Below are positions 1 to 5,276 of a DNA stretch of 5,276 nt, in pieces; position 1 is the stretch's first letter; each line of letters opens with the position of its first letter. Both the position numbers and the translations under genes were made by a program. Source of the DNA: Pseudidiomarina aestuarii (GTDB taxonomy: Bacteria; Pseudomonadota; Gammaproteobacteria; Enterobacterales; Alteromonadaceae); the NCBI GenBank assembly GCA_003030745.1, contig PYVG01000047.1, forward strand, positions 1 through 5,276. The letters are read 5' to 3'. The notes below the pieces were generated by a model, which saw only the letters and a program-made list of their open reading frames with translations, had not been told where the DNA came from and ran no database searches.

Positions 1-880
1 GTTCAAGCTCGGTGTCGAGTTCGGCATCAACTGGTTCATCATAAACTGGCGATTCGGTCGCATCAGCAGGCCATAGCAATAATACGGAACGAATGCGGTC
101 AAGTTGTGAGAAAGGTTCGGCGAGTACTTTGGCATACTGCAGCCGCTCGTCACGGTCAATCGATACAATTCGTGCTACTGGGTAGCCTTCTGGGAACACA
201 CCACCAAGGCCTGAGCTGAGCAACACATCACCCTCTTCCAATTCGGTGCTGTGCGGGATGAATTTCAATTCGACGCGTTGTAAATCACCAAAACCTTGCG
301 CCAGCACCCGAATATCATTGCGTTCAGCGCGCAATGAAATGGCATGACTTTGATCGGCTAAGAGTAAGATTCGTGCGGTATTGCGGCCGACACTGAGCAC
401 TTGTCCAACAATGCCGCGATCATCCAATACTGGCTGGCCTTCATACACACCGTTTGCGAAACCTTTGTTCACAACCACTTGGTGAGAAAACGGGTCGGTG
501 GCAACAGCAACCACCTCGGCGACCATACGCCGTGAGGTTTGGCGCACATCGGAGCCAAGTAATTGTCGTAACCGGGCATTTTCATTTTCGAGAAAATTAA
601 GGCGTTGCACCGCCATTTGCAATTCTTGCAGCTCCTGCGCCAGGGCTTCATTTTCTTCGCGCAATGCTGAACGGGTTTGTGCCAAATACACCAACCGGTC
701 GAGCACCTGCTCAGGCAGTACTGCTAAATATTGAACGGGAGCAACCAGGGTGCTTAAAAACGAACGCACCGGCTGCATGGTATTGAGCCGGTGGTCGAGA
801 AAAATCATGAGGGCAGCAAACGCCAGCGTGAGTAGCAGGCGTGTACGGAGTGTGGGACCTCGTTCAAACAGCGATTGCAT
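1..880 (-). CDS. mreC: Rod shape-determining protein MreC (3' end cut by the window)
   Basis: MreC is a bitopic inner-membrane protein of the elongasome. In the periplasm it links MreB filaments, through MreD and RodZ, to the PBP2/RodA wall synthase. I translated 293 codons by hand from ATG at 880; the frame is open to the window edge. E. coli MreC is about 367 residues, so roughly the last fifth is probably missing. Visible parts: a short cytoplasmic start (MQSLFERGPTLRTR); one membrane helix at about residues 14 to 28 (LLLTLAFAALMIFL); a charged, Leu-rich coiled coil at about 68 to 108, rich in E, Q and N; then the beta-domain from about 118 to 270, with family motifs NKGFANGVYEGQPV (138-151), DRGIVGQV (154-161) and SGLGGVFPEGYPVARI (223-238). 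The tail after residue 273 is acidic and Pro-containing. It lies 8 bp after mreB, so the two are almost certainly cotranscribed. A short GTAGG 7 nt upstream of the ATG, overlapping the mreB stop, is the likely ribosome binding site. Confidence 0.96.
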   Translation of the reverse strand, partial: MQSLFERGPTLRTRLLLTLAFAALMIFLDHRLNTMQPVRSFLSTLVAPVQYLAVLPEQVLDRLVYLAQTRSALREENEALAQELQELQMAVQRLNFLENENARLRQLLGSDVRQTSRRMVAEVVAVATDPFSHQVVVNKGFANGVYEGQPVLDDRGIVGQVLSVGRNTARILLLADQSHAISLRAERNDIRVLAQGFGDLQRVELKFIPHSTELEEGDVLLSSGLGGVFPEGYPVARIVSIDRDERLQYAKVLAEPFSQLDRIRSVLLLWPADATESPVYDEPVDAELDTELE

Positions 881-888
881 GCAATCGC
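871..888. promoter_or_regulatory. Perfect 18-bp palindrome covering the mreC start codon
   Basis: GCGATTGCATGCAATCGC reads the same on both strands. It begins at the base directly after the mreB TAG stop (889-891) and its centre contains the mreC ATG (878-880). In mRNA it can fold as a 7-bp stem (GCGAUUG with CAAUCGC) with loop CAUG, which places the start codon in the loop. The likely ribosome binding site lies just 5' of the stem and overlaps the mreB stop. One inference is translational coupling: a ribosome finishing mreB would open the stem. A DNA-binding protein site is an alternative. The palindrome is seen directly; its function is not shown. Confidence 0.5.
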
Positions 889-1950
<1,062 letters not shown>

Positions 1951-1995
1951 TTAATAATTTTTATGCGTGATTCTGATGTTGCTATGCAGCGCACA

Positions 1996-2025
1996 GTGGT
2001 TGATCACCACACTTTAGCAATGTGG
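1996..2025 (-). other. Two overlapping, mutually exclusive hairpins in the mshQ-mreB gap
   Basis: On the minus strand, CCACATTGCTAAAGTGTGG (2025-2007) can form a 7-pair stem including one G-U, with loop GCTAA. GTGGTGATCAACCAC (2010-1996) can form a perfect 5-bp stem with loop GATCA. They share GTGG (2010-2007), so only one can exist at a time. Neither is followed by a T-run (the bases after are CTGTGCGC), so neither is a standard intrinsic terminator. They would lie in the mreB leader if the promoter candidate upstream is real. On DNA the second is also a candidate operator around TGATCA. Confidence 0.35.
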
Positions 2026-2053
2026 GCTTCGTACGGCAAGCAGCGAGGGACGT

Positions 2054-2062
2054 ATATTACCA
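2054..2062 (-). promoter_or_regulatory. Candidate extended -10 promoter for mreB
   Basis: The minus strand reads TGGTAATAT: the extended -10 element TGn followed by TAATAT, one mismatch from the consensus TATAAT hexamer by transposition of its middle bases. At normal spacing the -35 is poor (GTAATG at 17 bp); a better TTGGTA lies too far away at 20 bp. Predicted transcription would start near 2047 and give an mreB leader of about 115 nt. A small inverted repeat CGGTAAAACCG (2063-2073) abuts the element upstream. The rest of the 146-bp gap shows only the hairpins listed separately, with no gene. This is a sequence match only. Confidence 0.4.
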
Positions 2063-2078
2063 CGGTTTTACCGATTCA

Positions 2079-4955
2079 TTACCAACCCAATTCACGTTGA
2101 TAGATAATTCGATCATTTCCGCGGAATACACCAAATTCAATCGGCGCACACGGATTCAATTCTGGACTGATTGCAGGGCTGCAATCGTCGTCCCAATTGA
2201 ACTGTAACCAAGGTAGGCCGATATCATTCAGATTCAAAACCCAATCAAAGGTTCCAGATAACCCTTCAACAGCAGTTTGTCCCAACAATAATGGTTCTGA
2301 AGTGGTGGCAGTACCGTCATTCATTGCCGTCGCGACCAGCGCCTGCGCCTCTAGATCGGTAGCCGTTAAACTCTCGTCCGAGACAAAATTCTGGAAGCGC
2401 GTTGCTTCCGGCTGCAGCCATGCATCGCTGTATAAAGTGCTGTCATCGCGGATGTTATTCACAAAGCCCGCACCGTCGAAATACTCAATAGTAAAATCTA
2501 ATTCTAGGGTATCATTCGCTGGACCATAACTTGGCAAGAGTCTGAGTCTGCCATCCAGTAACTCGGTGCCTTGCAACGGTGTAAACACATAGCTCAGGCA
2601 ACTTCCCGCAGCACTCGTTTTTACACAGACATCATCACTATCGGTCAAACTCGCTGCTGGCAGCGTTAGTTCTGCACACGCCTGAAATGGCGCGCTATAC
2701 ACAGCTGGATCTTGGGCATACATCAAACCCGCCTCAGTGGTCAGCGACGCAATAAACTCGCCGTCCACATCCGTATCTGTCCCGCTATTAATGGTCGCAC
2801 TCGAGGCACCAAAACCTGTCAAAGCAAAGGGTCCTTGCGCGTCACAACCGGTGGAATGCGCATAACTACGCAGCGACCAGTCGGGTGTGTATTTGAAAAA
2901 GCCATCGCGATAATTCGTGATTGGCGTGCCTTGTACCGAACGCGGCACGAATAACAACTCAGGAAAGTCACTCGATAGAACTAGAGGTTGTCCAACGTAG
3001 GTAAAATCATCTTGCGCGTTTATAAATGTAGGTTGCACCACCTCACCAGCGGTAAAGTATGCAGGGTAGAAACGACCTGTCGGAACGCTAGTGCCAGTTA
3101 CGTCCGCTGATCCTAAGTACGAGTTACCCATTTGCGATGCGAAAATTTCGATAACACCAATATCACTGTAACGTGCTTCTGTCGTTGAAAATGTCGCCGT
3201 CCCGGAACCTTCAAAGGCCAACGCAGTATCTAGAGTAATCACGCCACCCGCACCTGTCGGAGCAACATAATTCGGCGTCAGATTAAGTTGCGGCATTTGC
3301 TGCGGCAACTCGTTGCCATAGTTTGGAGTTTCGACTCCTTGAAAATTCACCGCAGTGATAGCGAGTGGGAAGTTCTCTCCTGCCATTTTGTATTTGGGCG
3401 CGACACTATAATCAGCGCTAAAAGCCGATACATCAGCAATACCCTCCGTACTAATGACAAATGCGTAGGGACGCACGATGACATCATCATCCAACGAGCC
3501 CAGCAACGTTGCATTGGTTGCTACTGTTTTTTGCGCAGAGAAATTAATTGCTCCGGCATCTGGATAAGTCAACGGAATAGTCGCAATACCGCCAGAGAAG
3601 GTAGTGTTGAGCGTCGTAAATGTGGGTAACTCGGCAATCGGATCACCGCCGCTCGTTACCTGTTCGAGACAAGCTGTTGGGTTCGTGCACTCCATCCCCA
3701 ACTGAATGGTTTGATTACCGTCTAATGCTGCAGCGCAAGCGCCGGTATTATTATCAGTGCGGACTGCCTGCACCGTTAGGTTGAAGCCGACACCCGCTTG
3801 AGCTGCTGTCGGTGCGTTGAGAATAAAGCCTGTATCAGTAAATGCAATTTGGCAATTGTTACTGCCACCCAAGTCACAGGTGGTTGGGTTGGTTGCGGTA
3901 TCAGAAGTAGTCAACGATAAGGTATAGGTTTGTGGCAGCGGTACGGATAAATTTACCGTCACCGCACCGGTACCAGGAAACGACCCACTGGCGGTAAACT
4001 GATTTGCGCCCTGAGTTGCGGTCAGCGTAAAGGTGCCTGTATTGTCACCGAGCGTCGAACACGCGGCATCTTCGCAAGGTCGAATCGTGATAGATTCAGC
4101 TAAACAAGTTAAACCGTTGCCATCATGGACAATCTCAAACCGATCGAGTCCTCCGCCTTCGAAACAGCCACCTTCGTTATCATTGACGTCACAAGATTGA
4201 CCGGCATCACCGTAATTACTGCCTTCAGGAGCATTGATATAGCCGTCGACTGTACCGTTATTGTTGACCGTACCATCGGCATTAATGTTGCCGTTTACCG
4301 TGCCATTGTTATTGACAGTACCCTCAGCGTCGATACTGCCGTTAATAACAGTGTTTCCACCATTGATATTAATATTGTCCCCTTGGACATCACCATTTAC
4401 TTCGTTATTCTGGCCAAAGTTAATATTCCCAGCGTCAATATTACCGTTCACCGTGACATTAGTTCCGGTGTTAAGCGTTCCGGAAACAACAACGTCACCA
4501 TCGATATTTGAGTTGTTACCTAAATTCAAATTGCCAGATACGACCAGTCCACCGTTGTAGTTGGTATTGTTGCCCGAATTAATATTCCCGCTAACGGTTA
4601 TGTTGGCATTAATGATATTGCCGCTATTTCCAGGATTCAGATTGCCCGCTACTGTAATAGTAATATCGGCTGGCACTCCGGCGACGTTGATGTCCGTGCC
4701 CCCGAGTGAGAGGTCGCCCGATATCTGTAAAATAAGAGTGCCGGCAAAATCAACTTCAACATCATTGTTGTTGCCATTGGGAAGATTTAAGTTGCTAGGA
4801 CAAGAAACCGTATCGATGCCGTTAAAGGAACAGTTGCGAAATGGGTTATTCCCTGGCCCAGAACCTGCTTGTTGCGGAATGGTGTATGTTGCAGCCGTCG
4901 CGCTACCAACAAATATCACCACAACGACTAAAACGAACCACTTAATCATTCGCAT
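2079..4955 (-). CDS. mshQ: MSHA pilus biogenesis protein MshQ, secreted, with Asn/Gly-rich repeat N-terminus
   Basis: A 958-residue exported protein closing the MSHA type IV pilus operon. MshQ has no firmly established role; a surface or pilus-associated adhesin is often suspected. Residues 1-22 form a signal peptide (MRMIKW, hydrophobic core FVLVVVVIFVG, cleavage probably near SATA-A). Residues 102-240 are eight tandem 16-19-residue repeats, listed separately. From about 270 to the end is the DUF6701-like MshQ region: LDRFEIVHDGNGLTCLAESITIRPC (270-294), VRPYAF (494-499), GRFYPAYF (627-634), PWLQFNWD (915-922) and FGVFRGNDRIIYQRE (941-955). There are 18 cysteines, an even number, all in the mature part and none in the repeats, which suits disulphide bonding outside the cytoplasm. 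No Lys or Arg occurs between R40 and R272. No C-terminal anchor or sorting signal is seen. The start is fixed by GGAGG 6 nt upstream and by the signal peptide; it overlaps the end of mshP by 14 bp. Other MshQ proteins, as recalled, often carry a LamG/concanavalin-like domain in the N-terminal half; I see none here. Confidence 0.9.
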   Translation of the reverse strand: MRMIKWFVLVVVVIFVGSATAATYTIPQQAGSGPGNNPFRNCSFNGIDTVSCPSNLNLPNGNNNDVEVDFAGTLILQISGDLSLGGTDINVAGVPADITITVAGNLNPGNSGNIINANITVSGNINSGNNTNYNGGLVVSGNLNLGNNSNIDGDVVVSGTLNTGTNVTVNGNIDAGNINFGQNNEVNGDVQGDNININGGNTVINGSIDAEGTVNNNGTVNGNINADGTVNNNGTVDGYINAPEGSNYGDAGQSCDVNDNEGGCFEGGGLDRFEIVHDGNGLTCLAESITIRPCEDAACSTLGDNTGTFTLTATQGANQFTASGSFPGTGAVTVNLSVPLPQTYTLSLTTSDTATNPTTCDLGGSNNCQIAFTDTGFILNAPTAAQAGVGFNLTVQAVRTDNNTGACAAALDGNQTIQLGMECTNPTACLEQVTSGGDPIAELPTFTTLNTTFSGGIATIPLTYPDAGAINFSAQKTVATNATLLGSLDDDVIVRPYAFVISTEGIADVSAFSADYSVAPKYKMAGENFPLAITAVNFQGVETPNYGNELPQQMPQLNLTPNYVAPTGAGGVITLDTALAFEGSGTATFSTTEARYSDIGVIEIFASQMGNSYLGSADVTGTSVPTGRFYPAYFTAGEVVQPTFINAQDDFTYVGQPLVLSSDFPELLFVPRSVQGTPITNYRDGFFKYTPDWSLRSYAHSTGCDAQGPFALTGFGASSATINSGTDTDVDGEFIASLTTEAGLMYAQDPAVYSAPFQACAELTLPAASLTDSDDVCVKTSAAGSCLSYVFTPLQGTELLDGRLRLLPSYGPANDTLELDFTIEYFDGAGFVNNIRDDSTLYSDAWLQPEATRFQNFVSDESLTATDLEAQALVATAMNDGTATTSEPLLLGQTAVEGLSGTFDWVLNLNDIGLPWLQFNWDDDCSPAISPELNPCAPIEFGVFRGNDRIIYQRELGW
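4236..4652 (-). repeat. Eight tandem 48-57 bp coding repeats in mshQ, probable beta-solenoid
   Basis: The units encode residues 102-240 of MshQ, starting at 102, 121, 139, 157, 174, 191, 209 and 225, with lengths 19, 18, 18, 17, 17, 18, 16 and 16. Typical units are VSGNLNLGNNSNIDGDVV and VSGTLNTGTNVTVNGNI. The pattern is a short hydrophobic strand, G/N turn, strand, then NG-[ND]-[IV]. Over residues 101-240, Asn is 40 of 140 and Gly 26 of 140, with no Lys, Arg, Cys, His, Trp or Met. The last two units (4284-4331 and 4236-4283) are the most alike: 12 of 16 residues identical, sharing GTVNNNGTV. A more degenerate extra unit may precede them at residues 78-101. A rung length near 17 and alternating I/V/L suggest a beta-helix like those of bactofilins. 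The fold is inferred. Confidence 0.75.
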
Positions 4956-5276
4956 CAGTCGCCTCCGTCAAAATTCGGCGAGTGTAGGTTTCAGTACCCA
5001 ATTCACAACTGCCCTCGGCTTCTAATCGATACAAGGTAGCACTCAGTTCGGTCACCACAATTTCCGCGCAACTGACTTCTGCACTGCAATTCCGTAAGCC
5101 CTCGGAGTCAAATGCTGGAATGGTGGTTACGCTGCAATCAGCAACGCCACCACCTACCGGGAATAACTTCAACAGGGCTTCTTGAGTTGCACTTTTTGCA
5201 GCAAAGTTAGCTCGTGCACCACCCACATTGGCGACGGTGGCACTGCTAGCACTGCCAAACAAACTGTAGAGTGCAA
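4942..5276 (-). CDS. mshP: MSHA minor pilin-like protein MshP (5' end cut by the window)
   Basis: The frame is open to the window edge; 110 codons plus the TAA stop (4942-4944) are visible, starting ALYSLFGSASSATVANVGGARANFAAKSA. A TTG at 5262 could be taken as a start but has in-frame coding sequence upstream, and the family's N-terminal prepilin helix (a GxALVxxxF-type membrane segment, absent here) must lie beyond the window. MshP proteins are about 140-150 residues as recalled, so 30 to 40 are missing. What remains fits the family: an amphipathic helix with ARANFAAKSATQEALLKLFP, where relatives have a TRAY-AAQ-G-W-L-LFP pattern, then a small beta-rich domain with four Cys (DCS, RNCS, SCAE, SCELG) and a closing YTRRIL strand. 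It would be an envelope protein, probably a minor component of the MSHA pilus or its assembly. It overlaps mshQ by 14 bp, so the two are likely translationally coupled. The symbol rests on this pattern and the adjacent mshQ-mreB. Confidence 0.85.
   Translation of the reverse strand, partial: ALYSLFGSASSATVANVGGARANFAAKSATQEALLKLFPVGGGVADCSVTTIPAFDSEGLRNCSAEVSCAEIVVTELSATLYRLEAEGSCELGTETYTRRILTEATDAND
4962..4966 (-). promoter_or_regulatory. mshQ ribosome binding site inside the mshP coding region
   Basis: GGAGG lies 6 nt before the mshQ ATG (4955-4953), within the last codons of mshP. It favours the first ATG over the second one two codons later (4949-4947), which would be 12 nt away. The mshP stop TAA lies downstream of the mshQ start, so ribosomes finishing mshP pass over this site. 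This arrangement supports coupled translation of the two genes. Confidence 0.8.

Noticed and set aside
2063..2073. CGGTAAAACCG inverted repeat just after the mshQ stop, as a terminator
   Set aside because: The stem is only 4 bp and is followed by GTGGTAATAT, not a T-run, so it cannot be supported as an intrinsic terminator.
2022..2207. Plus-strand 61-residue open frame covering the mshQ-mreB gap and the end of mshQ
   Set aside because: More than half overlaps the conserved C-terminus of MshQ on the other strand, and no ribosome binding site or recognisable motif was seen.
4125..4560. Plus-strand open frames of 128 and 99 residues opposite the mshQ repeats
   Set aside because: They are the complement of the repetitive Asn/Gly coding region, which yields long Ile/Val/Thr- or Leu/Pro-rich open frames. 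They resemble membrane proteins by composition only and have no clear ribosome site.
4561..5025. Plus-strand open frame of 154 residues spanning the mshP-mshQ junction
   Set aside because: It lies antisense to two well-supported genes, shows no recognisable domain, and its hydrophobic Pro/Leu composition follows from the opposite strand.
4942..5262. A complete 106-residue gene starting at TTG 5262
   Set aside because: The frame stays open upstream to the window edge, and the MshP pattern requires an N-terminal prepilin helix beyond the window, so this is an internal codon of a truncated gene.

Overview
The window looks like a chromosomal segment of a marine-type gammaproteobacterium, most likely in or near the Alteromonadales (Idiomarina, Pseudoalteromonas or Shewanella type). 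This is inferred from gene order and from an MreB that closely matches the gammaproteobacterial form; the genus cannot be fixed from the sequence alone. All four genes lie on the minus strand, so transcription runs from high to low coordinates: mshP (5' end outside the window), mshQ, mreB, mreC (3' end outside the window).

The right half (2079 to 5276) is the distal end of an MSHA type IV pilus locus. mshP encodes a minor pilin-like protein, and its last 14 bases overlap the start of mshQ. mshQ encodes a 958-residue secreted protein. Its C-terminal part carries the conserved MshQ sequence (DUF6701-like). Its N-terminal part is an Asn/Gly-rich tandem repeat, here interpreted as a beta-solenoid.

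A 146-bp gap (1933 to 2078) separates mshQ from mreB. It holds an extended -10 promoter candidate, two overlapping hairpins and a small hairpin over the mreB ribosome binding site. No convincing intrinsic terminator is visible. This is the edge between the pilus locus and the cell-shape cluster.

The left half (1 to 1932) is mreB followed 8 bp later by mreC. These encode the actin-like filament and its inner-membrane partner, which guide lateral cell-wall synthesis. A perfect 18-bp palindrome starts at the base after the mreB stop codon and has the mreC start codon at its centre.

No RNA genes, CRISPR arrays, insertion sequences or phage genes were seen. The main points for follow-up are the beta-solenoid-like repeat of MshQ, the palindrome over the mreC start, and the structured mreB leader.
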